Shown here in pieces: positions 1 to 8,800 of a stretch of 64,000 bases of DNA. Below the pieces are notes generated by a model. That model did not search any database, was not told where the DNA came from, and saw only the letters and a list, made by a program, of their open reading frames with translations. The stretch is from NCBI GenBank assembly GCA_003574785.1, contig QORU01000004.1, forward strand, positions 62,001-126,000, in the 5' to 3' direction. Source of the stretch: Taklimakanibacter deserti. GTDB taxonomy: Bacteria; Pseudomonadota; Alphaproteobacteria; Rhizobiales; Aestuariivirgaceae. Position numbers and translations under genes: made by a program. Numbering within the stretch: position 1 is the first letter of the stretch; every line of letters starts with the position of its first letter.

Positions 1-2
1 AT

Positions 3-200
3 GCGTCGAGCTTCGCCTCCCACATTCTCCGGGCCGGCCTGGCCGTCGTCGCGAGTGATGCCTTCGCGGTGGAGCAACCTGCCCCGCAGGCGGTGCGCGT
101 CTCGCTGGGTGCTGCGCGCAACCGCGCCGAACTCGCCCAGGCTCTGGAGCTTCTCGCTGCCGCGGTGACTTCGCCACCTGCAATGGATCAGATCGTATAG
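3..200 (+). CDS. MocR-like GntR/aminotransferase-fold regulator, 3' end only
   Basis: This is the last 65 codons of a gene that begins left of the window, read in frame 3. The visible end (LRAGLAVVASDAF, then AVRVSLGAARNRAELAQAL) resembles the C-terminus of MocR-type regulators, which join a GntR winged helix to a PLP-dependent aminotransferase-like domain. In that family this segment carries the 'lGaar-r-el-ral-ll' signature of the small domain. The DNA-binding part is outside the window, so the regulon cannot be inferred. Another fold-type I aminotransferase is the main alternative. Confidence 0.65.
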   Translation, partial: ASSFASHILRAGLAVVASDAFAVEQPAPQAVRVSLGAARNRAELAQALELLAAAVTSPPAMDQIV

Positions 201-414
201 AGCTTAGACCGCGCCGCCGGGCCGCTTTGGCAAGCCGCGGGAGCTGGCTGGCATCGTTGCCATTGGCGGTCATGCCGGCTAGTCTATCTCGCCTCTGCCG
301 CTTCCGATCTCGTCTGCGGCAAGACGCTCCTGATCGGCGGCAGGCTCGCCTCAGACCGCTCCTTGTGATTTTTGCGCCGGCTTCGTTCGACAACTGATTC
401 TCAAGGGTGTTGCA

Positions 415-1359
415 ATGGCCAAGAAAATCAAGCTGAACCGGCTGCGCCTCAAGGAGGCCGGCCGATCGGCCGACAAATACCTTTACTATGACAAGAAGGA
501 TATGACGGTCGCCTGGCCGACGCAGCGTGCGAAGGTCAGGCAGGATATGGTCGAGATATCGACGGCGGCCGATATCGAAGCGATGTCGAAATATGACTGG
601 ATCTGCGACAGCCAGAAAAATGGTCGCCATACCCGCTTTCGGCGGATCATAGGGAATTCCGGATATCATGGACCGCGCCTCGTCAGTGAGGGCGACTCGT
701 GGTTCCTTCACCCGCTCCTCCTCGATGTCATCGACCATCTGCTGCGGGGCAGGAATCCGCTGGCCGTGTGGAGCACCGACTGCGCCGGGGACACGCTGAG
801 CACCATGTGGAAGGATCGCAAGACCCGGGGCGAATATTGGAACCACATCTTCTGGAGCATTCCGCGCCCCACGATCATGCTGCTCAGTGCCGGCGGCAAT
901 GATCTTCTGGGCGGAGGCAAATTATACTTCCTGCTGAATGACTACAGGCGGGGAATGACGGCCGAGGACTTGATCAACAAAACCGAGGTTTCGAAGGTTT
1001 TGCCGCCGATCATGAACCTGTTCTCTGCGGTTCTGTCTGAGCTCGAACGGGACTTCCCGAGGATGCGCCTCATCGCACATGGCTATGACTATCCGCGACC
1101 GATGAACGACTTATGGATCGGTCAACCCATGCAGCGGCGCAGAATTCCCGCCGGCCAGTTGCAGCGCGCCGTGGTCAAGATCCTGATGGATATGTACAAC
1201 ACCACGCTGCAAAACACTCTAGCGAACTTCTCCCACGCCACCTACGTCAATCTGAGAGACGTGGTGCCGGCCAATGAATGGGATGATGAAATACATCCGA
1301 ACGATAACGGCTTCGCAAAAGTCGCCGCGAAGATACGGACAGCCATCAACAATCTCTGA
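415..1359 (+). CDS. SGNH/GDSL-family hydrolase, cytoplasmic
   Basis: A 314-residue protein with the three SGNH landmarks: GDSW at residues 93-96 (nucleophile Ser95), GGND at 160-163 (oxyanion Gly and Asn), and DEIHPN at 291-296 (catalytic Asp291 and His294). These are expected to give an esterase or lipase-type hydrolase; the substrate is unknown. The first 80 residues are basic, and neither a signal peptide nor a membrane segment is seen, so the protein probably stays inside the cell. The ATG is preceded by an AAGG-type ribosome site. A piece of a related gene lies at 10021-10140, so this family has been duplicated here. It stands alone between a regulator fragment and a convergent TerB-like gene. 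Confidence 0.75.
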   Translation: MAKKIKLNRLRLKEAGRSADKYLYYDKKDMTVAWPTQRAKVRQDMVEISTAADIEAMSKYDWICDSQKNGRHTRFRRIIGNSGYHGPRLVSEGDSWFLHPLLLDVIDHLLRGRNPLAVWSTDCAGDTLSTMWKDRKTRGEYWNHIFWSIPRPTIMLLSAGGNDLLGGGKLYFLLNDYRRGMTAEDLINKTEVSKVLPPIMNLFSAVLSELERDFPRMRLIAHGYDYPRPMNDLWIGQPMQRRRIPAGQLQRAVVKILMDMYNTTLQNTLANFSHATYVNLRDVVPANEWDDEIHPNDNGFAKVAAKIRTAINNL

Positions 1360-1412
1360 TCAACGGTGATCGTCGCCAAGGCCGCCGGATACCTTGAGTT
1401 GCCGTAACCGCG

Positions 1413-1892
1413 CTAGTTTGTCTCTCCGGAAGGCTTGATGTCCGTGGCGATATCTCCCAGCGCGCGCTTCCGCGCCAGTCCGCGGTCGCGGTCGGAGACA
1501 TGGATAAGTCCCGCGATCCGGCGCAGCAGCATGTCCTCATGGGGATCGATGACTCCGTCCGAATAAGCGACCTTCCACATCATCTCGATGATGTCGACGC
1601 GCTCGTCGCCGCTCAGGCGGTCATTGATCTGCCTGGTGAAGGAATAATACTGGGTCGATTGTTCGACCGCCCGCTCCGCTGCCTCGACCAGCGAATTGAC
1701 CGCCTGAGGTGCCAGATTGAACTTGTTGGCCAGCAGGCGCTCGATGGTCGCCCGCTCGGCGGCACCGAAATTCTCATCCATGCGTGCCGCTTCGATCAGA
1801 AGGGCCGCCACCGCGTGTTCGATGTCGTCGGTGCCCCGGGCCACCGCAGGCGCTTCGCGGCCGCTGAGAAAATCAAGCAGTCGATCAATCAT
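1413..1892 (-). CDS. TerB-family (tellurite resistance/DUF533-like) protein
   Basis: A 159-residue acidic, helical protein beginning MIDRLLDFLSG. The central ALLIEAARMDENFGAAE and the later EMMWKVAYSDGVIDPHED are the two acidic repeats typical of the TerB fold, where Asp/Glu residues bind metal. TerB proteins are linked to tellurite and stress phenotypes, but single copies outside ter operons have no settled role. I chose the internal ATG at 1892 because GGAG lies about 5 nt before it; an upstream in-frame start would add 24 residues of no clear character. It converges with the SGNH gene. Confidence 0.75.
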   Translation of the reverse strand: MIDRLLDFLSGREAPAVARGTDDIEHAVAALLIEAARMDENFGAAERATIERLLANKFNLAPQAVNSLVEAAERAVEQSTQYYSFTRQINDRLSGDERVDIIEMMWKVAYSDGVIDPHEDMLLRRIAGLIHVSDRDRGLARKRALGDIATDIKPSGETN

Positions 1893-2003
1893 ATGGTCTC
1901 CAATGACATGCCGGACGGTAATCCCTGATGTGGAGAAAATTGGGACGGCGGGAGGTCCGCGCAAGCTTCATTACGGATTTTTTATGGGAAAGGCCGGGTA
2001 ATG

Positions 2004-2825
2004 TCACCCGCCCTTCACGGCGCCAGCCGTCAGTCCGGCGACGATCTGCCGCTGCGCGAACATGGTCAATACCAGGACCGGCAGCGTCACGACCAGGGCG
2101 GCGGCAGCCAGCGGCCCCCAGCTCACCTGCTCATAGGAGAGCATGTTGTAGACCGCGACTGGCAAGGTCCGCGTTTCGCGATTGGCGAGCACCACTCCGA
2201 AGACGAAATTGTTCCAGGAGAAGATGATGGCCAAGATCAGCGCCACCACGATCCCGGGCTTCGCGATTGGCAGCGCAACCAGGCGGAACACCTGCCAGCT
2301 ATTGGCGCCATCGATGCTTGCGGCTTCCTCCAGTTCCATCGGCGTCGTCTCGAAATAGCCGATCATGACCCAGACGACGATGGGGACGGTCACCACCAGA
2401 TGGATGATGATCTGCGGCCAGATCGTGCCGACGAGCCCTATCCACTGGAACAACAGATAGAGCGGTATGAGGTAGGACAGGCCCGGCGTCATGCGGGCGA
2501 TCATCACGACGATCGCGGCCTTTTGGGCTTTCAGCCGGGCGATCCCATAGCCCGCAGGCACGCCGATCAGCAGAGCCAGAGCGGTCGCGGCCCCTGTGAC
2601 GATGATGGAATTCCACAGATAGAGGAGGAAATTGTTCTCGCGGAACACTTGCGCATAATTCGACCAGGCGAAACGTTCAGGGATCAGGATCGGTGGATAA
2701 GCTCCATTGTCGATCTCGAATTTCAGCGACAGCGAGAGCATCCAGAGGAAGAACAGGACGGCCGGCGACACGACGACGAGCGCCAGGAAAAGCAGTCCGA
2801 TGCGGTTGAACACGCGGTTGGTCAT
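2004..2825 (-). CDS. ABC sugar-type importer permease (MalG/CarB class)
   Basis: A 273-residue inner-membrane protein with six predicted helices. The cytoplasmic EAA loop is visible (ELEEAASIDGANSW, then LPIAKPG) and docks onto the ATPase in this family. The ATG at 2825 overlaps the stop of the partner permease in an ATGA junction, so the two are translationally coupled. It is the last gene of the operon that starts at 9717. The longer open frame upstream is read-through of the partner gene in another frame. No ATP-binding subunit is encoded in this operon. Confidence 0.9.
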   Translation of the reverse strand: MTNRVFNRIGLLFLALVVVSPAVLFFLWMLSLSLKFEIDNGAYPPILIPERFAWSNYAQVFRENNFLLYLWNSIIVTGAATALALLIGVPAGYGIARLKAQKAAIVVMIARMTPGLSYLIPLYLLFQWIGLVGTIWPQIIIHLVVTVPIVVWVMIGYFETTPMELEEAASIDGANSWQVFRLVALPIAKPGIVVALILAIIFSWNNFVFGVVLANRETRTLPVAVYNMLSYEQVSWGPLAAAALVVTLPVLVLTMFAQRQIVAGLTAGAVKGG

Positions 2826-3754
2826 CTCCCTTCGGCCTCCGACCATTGCAGGCGCTGGCGCAGCATCAGGAGGATCAAGGAAAGCGCCACGATGATGACG
2901 AAGAAGATGATCGCCATCGCCGATGAGTAGCCGATGTCGTAGTAGGCAAAGGCGGTGTTGTAGAGGTAGATGTTGATCGTCTCGGACGCCGTTCCGGGGC
3001 CGCCTTGGGTCATCGCATAGATGATGTCGAAGCTCTTCAGGGCATCGATGGTGCGGATGATCGCCGCGACCATGATGAAAGGCGCGATCATCGGCAGTGT
3101 CAGGTGATAGAATTTCTGCCAGGCATTCGCGCCGTCGATTTCGGCGCTCTCGTAGGGCTCGCGCGGCAGAGAGGCAAGGCCACCCAGCACGATCAGCATG
3201 ACCAGCGGCGTCCATTGCCATGTCTCCACCGCAACGAGCGAGGGGATGACGGTCGCGGGATTGAAGATCCACTCCTGCGCCGGGATGCCAACGAGCGACA
3301 GCAGGTAGTTGAGAACGCCGAGCTGGGGATGGAACATCATCGTCCAGACCAGCGCGATGGCGACGGGCGTTGCCATCATCGGCATGACGAAGATGCCGCG
3401 CAGGAAGCCGCGCCAGGGAAACTTCGCATCGAAGATGAGCGCGGCCAGCGTGCCGAGAAGCAAGGGCATGACCACCGAGAGCAGCGTGTACCATAGCGTA
3501 TGGCCAAGCGACTCCCAGAACCTCGCATCACCCCAGAGGCGCAGATAGTTGATCGTCCCGACGAAGCTTCTGGGCTGGCCGAGCGTCCATTCATTGCCGC
3601 TCATCCAGATGGTGAAGGCCCACGGAAAGACGATGACCGCCAGCACCACGATCAAGGCCGGCATCACGAAGGGCCAGTAATTGGGAGCCAGCCTTGTCGG
3701 CCGGCGCCCCTGCTCGTAGGCGGCGATATCCGCCGTCCGGATGGCCCCCGCCAT
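2822..3754 (-). CDS. ABC sugar-type importer permease (MalF/UgpA class)
   Basis: A 310-residue membrane protein with a hydrophilic N-terminus of about 28 residues and six predicted transmembrane helices. The EAA loop reads SAEIDGANAWQKF followed by LPMIAPF. It would form the translocation pore with the permease encoded just downstream. Its start codon shares one base with the stop of the binding protein (TGATG), so expression is coupled to that gene. The family transports sugars, polyols or sugar phosphates; the sequence does not fix the substrate. Confidence 0.9.
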   Translation of the reverse strand: MAGAIRTADIAAYEQGRRPTRLAPNYWPFVMPALIVVLAVIVFPWAFTIWMSGNEWTLGQPRSFVGTINYLRLWGDARFWESLGHTLWYTLLSVVMPLLLGTLAALIFDAKFPWRGFLRGIFVMPMMATPVAIALVWTMMFHPQLGVLNYLLSLVGIPAQEWIFNPATVIPSLVAVETWQWTPLVMLIVLGGLASLPREPYESAEIDGANAWQKFYHLTLPMIAPFIMVAAIIRTIDALKSFDIIYAMTQGGPGTASETINIYLYNTAFAYYDIGYSSAMAIIFFVIIVALSLILLMLRQRLQWSEAEGR

Positions 3755-5088
3755 CAGGTCTTTTCGCTCTTCTCGAGCACCGGCTTGAACGCTTCGGTCG
3801 CCTTCTTCAGCTCCTCCGCCGGGTCTCCGCCGGCGATGAGGTTGGTCAGCGCCACGCCGAAGGTGTCGCGGAACTCGGTGACCGGCACGATGACCGGCAA
3901 GGCCAGGCGGCTGATGTCACCCGAGCCCGCGACCGCATCGACCCACTCGCCCGGCATGGTGACGCCGGAGCGAACCTTCTGATCGCCGAGGACCGACTTG
4001 CGGAAGGGAACGCCGGCGCCCGCCTGCAGGAGCCTCGCGCCCATGAGCGGCGAGACGGCCCACTGGCAGAACAGATAGGCGGCCTCCTTCTTCTCGCTGG
4101 CGGCAGTGACGGCGATGCCGTCGCCAAACGTGCCGGAAGCATGGGCCTTCGGACCCTTGGGCATGACGCCATAGCCGACCTTGCCGACCACACGCGACTT
4201 GTCCGGATTCTCGAGCGGCGGCGCAAAGCCGACACCGTCGAACCACATGCCGATCTTGCCCTGCAGAAACGCCGACTGCGATTCGGCCCAGTTGAAGCCG
4301 GCGACGCCGGGCGGTGCCGAAGTGGTCATCAACCGCTTGTAGAGTGCTGCCGCCTCGATTGCCTCGGGCGTTGTCGTCTGCAACTCACCCTTGTCGACCG
4401 CATATTTGTCGAAGCCCAGGAGAAGCGATGTCCACACCGGCACATTGGCATTCTTGAGGCCGCGCGCGACAAATCCGAAGGTGCCGGCATCCTTGTCGGT
4501 CAAGGCTTCGGCGGCCTTGGCCATGTCTTCGAAAGTTGCCGGATATGCGAGACCCTTGGCCTGGAAGAGGTCCTTGTTCCAGTAGATGATCCAGTAGTCG
4601 ACCGAGAACGGCAGCGAATGCAGTGTCCCATCGGCGTTCTTGGCGAAGGCGAGGCCGGCATCGGCAAAGTCGCCCTCCGTCGTGGCCGCGTCGGTGAGCG
4701 AGGGATCCTTCAGGAAGCCACCGATATCGGCGAGCCACCCGCCCTTCTCGAACTGCCTTTTCTGCACGTGGTAGGAAAGATGGACGACGTCGAAGCTGGG
4801 CTTCCCGGAGGAGAGCTCGATGACCGTCTTCTGCCGCTGCTGTTGCTCGGGCGTAGCCTCGGCATTGACCTTGATGCCGGTCAATTCCTCGAACTCGGGC
4901 AGATATTTGAGCAGCGTGTCGCTGCGCGGACTTTTGACCAGATTGACCTCGAGCGTCTGGCCGGAGAACCTCTTCCAGTCGACTTCCGCAGAAAAGACCG
5001 GGCGAACCCCGATGACGCCGGCCGCGCCGAGGCCCGCTGCTCCGCCAAGAAAGTCGCGCCGTGTCGGCCTGAATGTTTTGATTGTCAT
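3754..5088 (-). CDS. ABC importer extracellular solute-binding protein (family 1), Tat signal
   Basis: A 444-residue periplasmic binding protein of the sugar-binding family 1. The N-terminus carries a twin-arginine signal (R10-R11 in PTRRDFLGGAAG), so it is probably exported folded. Later blocks such as FDVVHLSYHV and YWIIYWNKDLF are typical of this family. The start at 5088 was chosen because GGAGGA lies 6 nt upstream; the ATG 12 nt earlier overlaps that ribosome site. It follows the TRAP gene dctM by only 30 nt, which places an ABC binding protein and permeases in the same transcript as a TRAP transporter. Confidence 0.9.
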   Translation of the reverse strand: MTIKTFRPTRRDFLGGAAGLGAAGVIGVRPVFSAEVDWKRFSGQTLEVNLVKSPRSDTLLKYLPEFEELTGIKVNAEATPEQQQRQKTVIELSSGKPSFDVVHLSYHVQKRQFEKGGWLADIGGFLKDPSLTDAATTEGDFADAGLAFAKNADGTLHSLPFSVDYWIIYWNKDLFQAKGLAYPATFEDMAKAAEALTDKDAGTFGFVARGLKNANVPVWTSLLLGFDKYAVDKGELQTTTPEAIEAAALYKRLMTTSAPPGVAGFNWAESQSAFLQGKIGMWFDGVGFAPPLENPDKSRVVGKVGYGVMPKGPKAHASGTFGDGIAVTAASEKKEAAYLFCQWAVSPLMGARLLQAGAGVPFRKSVLGDQKVRSGVTMPGEWVDAVAGSGDISRLALPVIVPVTEFRDTFGVALTNLIAGGDPAEELKKATEAFKPVLEKSEKT

Positions 5089-5118
5089 TTTTTCCTCCAT
5101 CTATCTTCGCAATTGATG

Positions 5119-6405
5119 TTACTGCCCCAGGAAATAGTTCGGAAGCGCCGTCGTCAGCGGCGGCCAGAGCGAAATCGCGGCAAGGACGACCAGCAGCGGG
5201 ATGAGCCAGGGCACGATCGCCCGCGACATGGCCTCGAAGCTTATCCCGGCGATCTTCGAAGTGATGAAGAGCACGACCCCGACCGGCGGCGTGATGGTGC
5301 CGATCATCAGGTTGAGGACGAAAATCAGCCCGAACTGTATGGGATCGATGCCAAGCGTCGCCGCGACCGGCGTCAGGATCGGAATGAGGATCAGCATCGC
5401 CGCCAGCGCTTCCATGAAGCAGCCAATGAACAGCAGCAGCAGGTTGACGATCAGCAGGAAGAGCAGCGGATTGCCGAGATTGTCCGCGAACAATGGCGTG
5501 ACCAGCTGCGGAATGCGGGCGATCGACAGGCACCAGGCCATGGCCGCCGCGGTCATCACCAGCGCCAGCACCGTCCCCGTCGTCTCGACCGTGTCGACGA
5601 CGAGCTTCGGCAATTCACGGATGTCGAACTCGCGATAGACGAAAAGACCGAGGATGAGCGCGTAGACGGTGGCGACAGCGGCGGCTTCCGTCGGCGTCAT
5701 GATGCCGGCCATCATGCCGCCGAACAGGATGACCGGCGTCATCAGGGCCCAATGGGCACGGCGGTAAGCGATCCAGAAGTCACGGAAACCGGGAAAGGCA
5801 TGCTTGGGCATATCGCGCCTGATGGCCACGACACTCACCATTGCTGCCAGGGTGAGGGCCATTAGCAGGCCCGGAAGGACCCCGGCCAGGAACAGGCCAC
5901 CAATGGAGACATCGGCGCTGACCCCATAGATGACCATAGGCAGCGACGGCGGAATGATCGGGCCGATCGTCGCCGAAGCCGCGGTAATGGCGGCCGCCGT
6001 CTCGGCGTCGTAGCCCTCGTTTTTCATCGCGCGGATCTCGAGCGAGCCCACCCCTCCCGCATCCGCTACCGCCGATCCCGACATGCCGGCGAAAATGACG
6101 CTCGCCAGGATATTGGCGTGGCACAGGCCGCCGCGCACCCAGCCGACGCAAGCCGTGGCGAAAGCAAAGATCCGGTCGGTGATGCCGGCCGAATTCATGA
6201 TATTGCCCATGAGTACGAAAAGCGGTGCCGCCAGCAGCGGGAAGGAATTGACCGATTGCGCGATCTTCTGGGGCACGATGTCGACCGGCATGCCGGCGAG
6301 TGCCACGAAGGCGAAGGCCGCGAGCCCCATCGAGGCGAACATCGGCAGGCCTAGCATCAGTGCCGCGAGCCACACCACGAGGATTGTCAGCATGAGCTCC
6401 GTCAT
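5119..6405 (-). CDS. dctM: TRAP transporter large permease, DctM subunit
   Basis: A 428-residue integral membrane protein with about 12 hydrophobic helices. Family blocks seen include MSGSAVADAGGVG, ITAASATIGPIIPPS and TPPVGVVLF. DctM is the transport subunit of Na+-driven TRAP importers, working with DctQ and the periplasmic DctP, both encoded just upstream. The ATG at 6405 overlaps the dctQ stop (ATGA). TRAP systems carry carboxylic or sugar acids, which fits the aldolase/lyase encoded first in this operon. The symbol denotes the subunit class, not C4-dicarboxylate specificity. Confidence 0.93.
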   Translation of the reverse strand: MTELMLTILVVWLAALMLGLPMFASMGLAAFAFVALAGMPVDIVPQKIAQSVNSFPLLAAPLFVLMGNIMNSAGITDRIFAFATACVGWVRGGLCHANILASVIFAGMSGSAVADAGGVGSLEIRAMKNEGYDAETAAAITAASATIGPIIPPSLPMVIYGVSADVSIGGLFLAGVLPGLLMALTLAAMVSVVAIRRDMPKHAFPGFRDFWIAYRRAHWALMTPVILFGGMMAGIMTPTEAAAVATVYALILGLFVYREFDIRELPKLVVDTVETTGTVLALVMTAAAMAWCLSIARIPQLVTPLFADNLGNPLLFLLIVNLLLLFIGCFMEALAAMLILIPILTPVAATLGIDPIQFGLIFVLNLMIGTITPPVGVVLFITSKIAGISFEAMSRAIVPWLIPLLVVLAAISLWPPLTTALPNYFLGQ

Positions 6406-6899
6406 AGCGGCACCTCCGTCGCGACGACGAATCTGTGCTTGCCTTTGATCACCTCGATGATCTGCACGAGAGCCTGGAGGATGACGGCAAGACCCGCAAT
6501 CGGCATGGGAATGTAGACGAGCGAGACCGACAGAGGCAGGCTCACCCATTCGACATCGATATTGCGTTGGATGAGCCCAAAACTCTTGACGAGCAGGATC
6601 ATGCCCAACAGCGCCACCAGCACCTGGGCCGCGATCTCGGCCGCTTGCCGCGCGCGCCCCTTGAGACGGTCGATGATCAATCCGATGCGGATATGCGCGC
6701 GGCTGCGGCTGGCGATGATCCAGCCGACGAAGGCCGTCCAGACCAGTAGATACTGGGCAGCCTCATCCGACCAAGCGAGCGGCTCGCCGACCAGACGAAA
6801 GACCACCCCCAGAAAGACCGCGGCGAGCATGGCCAGCAGCAGCAGCACTGCTGCAGCTTCTATCACACGATCCGACCATTTCGACAAAGTGTTCAGCAC
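6402..6899 (-). CDS. dctQ: TRAP transporter small permease, DctQ subunit
   Basis: A protein of about 165 residues with four hydrophobic segments and the family blocks WSDEAAQYLLVWTAFVG and RSRAHIRI. It joins DctM in the membrane part of the TRAP importer. I chose a GTG start at 6899 (VLNTLSKWSDR) because TTGGAGAG lies just upstream. A longer frame from 6935 would be coded by the palindromic repeat that separates this gene from dctP, so those 12 residues are unlikely to be real. The stop overlaps dctM. Confidence 0.9.
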   Translation of the reverse strand: MLNTLSKWSDRVIEAAAVLLLLAMLAAVFLGVVFRLVGEPLAWSDEAAQYLLVWTAFVGWIIASRSRAHIRIGLIIDRLKGRARQAAEIAAQVLVALLGMILLVKSFGLIQRNIDVEWVSLPLSVSLVYIPMPIAGLAVILQALVQIIEVIKGKHRFVVATEVPL

Positions 6900-6916
6900 C
6901 TTTCTCTCCAAGATTC

Positions 6917-7078
6917 CCCTTCTCCCGCGCGGCACGCGTGGGAGAAGGTGGCCGAAGGCCGGATGAGGGCTCTTTCGCGCAATGTGCTCTGATCGCGACG
7001 AGTATTCCTAGCTGAGACAAAGAGCCCTCACCCGCCCTTCGGGCACCCTCTCCCATTGCTTCGCAACGGGAGAGGGGA
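6917..7078. repeat. Inverted pair of REP-like palindromic elements
   Basis: Two copies of a roughly 55-bp element face each other around a 50-nt spacer. Each copy has a hairpin CTYCCC...GGGAGARG followed by a GCC-GAAG-GGC hairpin and GTGAGGGCT/GATGAGGGCT. The pair sits between dctP and dctQ inside the operon. It may stabilise the dctP message or attenuate downstream expression, so that the binding protein is made in excess. A related arrangement is at 25419-25638. Confidence 0.75.
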
Positions 7079-7109
7079 AATATGGGGACGGCCCTCTCGT
7101 TAAGATCGA

Positions 7110-8105
7110 TCAGAGGGCCGCGAGGGAGTCCCAGGTGCCCTTGCCCCACTTCTCCTCGAATTTCGGCGGCAGCTGCTCGAGTACCGGCTTGCGGAAGCTT
7201 TCCACATCCGGCTCGATCACCGTCATGCCGGCATCCTTGAGCTTGCCGAGGAGCGTGCCTTCCTGGCTCGCGAGCTCCGCGTCCTGCCATTTGACGCCCT
7301 CGGCAATGGCCTCATCGAGTATGGCGCGGTCGGCCGGATCGAGCGCCGTGAGCGCCGCTTCATTCGCAATGATGAGGCGCGGCGTGATGATATGGCCGGT
7401 CAGCACCAGATATTTCTGCACCTCGTTGAGCTTGGCCGTGGCGATGGTCGGCAGCGGGTTCTCCTGGCCGTCGACGGCGCCCTGGCTCAGCGCCAGATAG
7501 AGCTCGTTGAAGTTGATGGGCGTCGCCTTGGCGCCCCAGGCTTCGGCCATGGCCCGGAAGGTGTCGACCGGCGGCACGCGTAGCTTGAAGCCTGCCATGT
7601 CGGCTGCCGTCTTCACGTCCTTCTTGCCGGTGGTGAGATGCCGCTTGCCGTAATAAGTGACGGCGAGCATCCGCAAGCCGCGCTTCTTGACGAGGTCGTC
7701 ATTCATGCCGGCGAATTGCGGCGATGCGCCGACCTTGGCCATTTGCGCCGCATCTTTCCACAGATAGGGCGCCTCGATGACCGAGAGCTGGGGCAACAGC
7801 GCGCCCAAGGCAGCGGCACCGTCCGTCGTGAAGGCCAGCGCGCCCGAGACGACCGCATCCATCATGTCCTTGCCGGAGCCGAGCTGACCATTGGGGAAGG
7901 ATTGGATGTCGATGCGTCCGGACGATTTTTCCTTGGCAATGGCGGCGATCTTGTCGATCATCTGCACCTGCGGATGCGTGGTGGCCAGCATGTCCCCCCA
8001 GCGGATGACCGTCTGCTGCGCCCGCAATAGGGTTGGCGCAAATACCGAGGCCGCCGCTGACACGGCCGCACCTGCCATCAATCCACGTCTTGTCGGCTTG
8101 TACAT
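7110..8105 (-). CDS. dctP: TRAP transporter substrate-binding protein, DctP subunit
   Basis: A 331-residue periplasmic protein. The N-terminus (YKPTRRGLMAGAAVSAAAS) is a signal peptide with a twin-Arg pattern. The conserved Arg that binds the substrate carboxylate is R176 in FKLRVPPVDTF, and ELYLALSQGAVDGQENPL is the family's signature block. The start at 8105 has GGAGGAG 8 nt upstream; the ATG 39 nt earlier does not. It delivers a carboxylated ligand to DctQM. Its place behind an FCD regulator and a DHDPS-like enzyme suggests a sugar acid or keto acid, but this is inference. Confidence 0.92.
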   Translation of the reverse strand: MYKPTRRGLMAGAAVSAAASVFAPTLLRAQQTVIRWGDMLATTHPQVQMIDKIAAIAKEKSSGRIDIQSFPNGQLGSGKDMMDAVVSGALAFTTDGAAALGALLPQLSVIEAPYLWKDAAQMAKVGASPQFAGMNDDLVKKRGLRMLAVTYYGKRHLTTGKKDVKTAADMAGFKLRVPPVDTFRAMAEAWGAKATPINFNELYLALSQGAVDGQENPLPTIATAKLNEVQKYLVLTGHIITPRLIIANEAALTALDPADRAILDEAIAEGVKWQDAELASQEGTLLGKLKDAGMTVIEPDVESFRKPVLEQLPPKFEEKWGKGTWDSLAAL

Positions 8106-8140
8106 GTTGAGACTCCTCCCATTAGACTTCACGCTTTTTT

Positions 8141-8800
8141 TCAAATACTCAGGGCGCGCTGGCGTGCGATGCCGATATGCTCCGCCATGGCGTGCGCTGC
8201 TGCGTCTTCGTCATGGCGTTCGATCGCGTCGATGATCTTCATATGCTCGCCGATCACCTGTGGAATCATCCTCACATAGAGGCGCGTCTCCGCCAGCCGG
8301 ATCAGCTTGATCTTGATCCAGTTGACCCGATAGGCATTGGAGATGATCTCATTGTTGAGATGATCGATCACCGCCTCGTGCAGCATGAGGTCGGTCGCTT
8401 CCGCCTCCTCCATCAGGCCCTGGTCTTCACCCGCATTGTGACGGGCAAGGATCGCCTCGTGCTTCAGCCTTATGTCGGCGATGAGATCGGATGAAGCGCT
8501 GCGGGCGAAAATGCGCACCGCTGATTCTTCAAGAAACAATCTGAACTGGAAGGCGTTGCGGACCAACTGGATGTCGACCTGCGGCACTTGCATGCCGCGA
8601 TGCGGCGCGGTGCGGATCAGCCCTTCCGCTTCGAGCCGCGGCACCAATTCGCGAATGGCTCCGAGCGGCAACCCGGTGATGGCGACGAGTTGGCGCTGGG
8701 TGATGAACTGTCCCGGCTTGATCTTGTTGGCGAGCAGGCTCCGCGTATAGCCGACATAGGCCTGCTCGCGCAGTTTCAATGCTTCATGGCCCTCGCTCAT
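8141..8800 (-). CDS. GntR-family regulator with FCD effector domain
   Basis: A 219-residue protein: a winged helix at about residues 12-72 (SLLANKIKPGQFITQRQLVAI, then LEAEGLI) and an FCD helical ligand domain at about 80-215. The FCD domain has an acidic/histidine metal set (D152, H156, then H205 in AEHI near the end). FCD regulators are mostly repressors relieved by organic or sugar acids. The gene sits second in the operon it probably controls, overlapping the aldolase stop by 4 nt (ATGA), so it is likely autoregulated. I could not define a convincing operator upstream of 9717. Confidence 0.88.
   Translation of the reverse strand: MSEGHEALKLREQAYVGYTRSLLANKIKPGQFITQRQLVAITGLPLGAIRELVPRLEAEGLIRTAPHRGMQVPQVDIQLVRNAFQFRLFLEESAVRIFARSASSDLIADIRLKHEAILARHNAGEDQGLMEEAEATDLMLHEAVIDHLNNEIISNAYRVNWIKIKLIRLAETRLYVRMIPQVIGEHMKIIDAIERHDEDAAAHAMAEHIGIARQRALSI

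Noticed and set aside
2826..3494. N-terminal extension of the last permease in the open frame up to 3494
   Set aside because: This part is the partner permease gene read in another frame; the ATG at 2825 in the ATGA overlap is the real start.
3694..5865. Long plus-strand open frame of 723 codons
   Set aside because: It lies antisense to the ABC binding protein and dctM, is rich in Arg, Asp, His and Gln, and matches no family. It is a high-GC shadow frame.
6900..6935. Upstream start of dctQ at 6935
   Set aside because: The extra residues are coded by the palindromic repeat, and the GTG at 6899 has a proper ribosome site.
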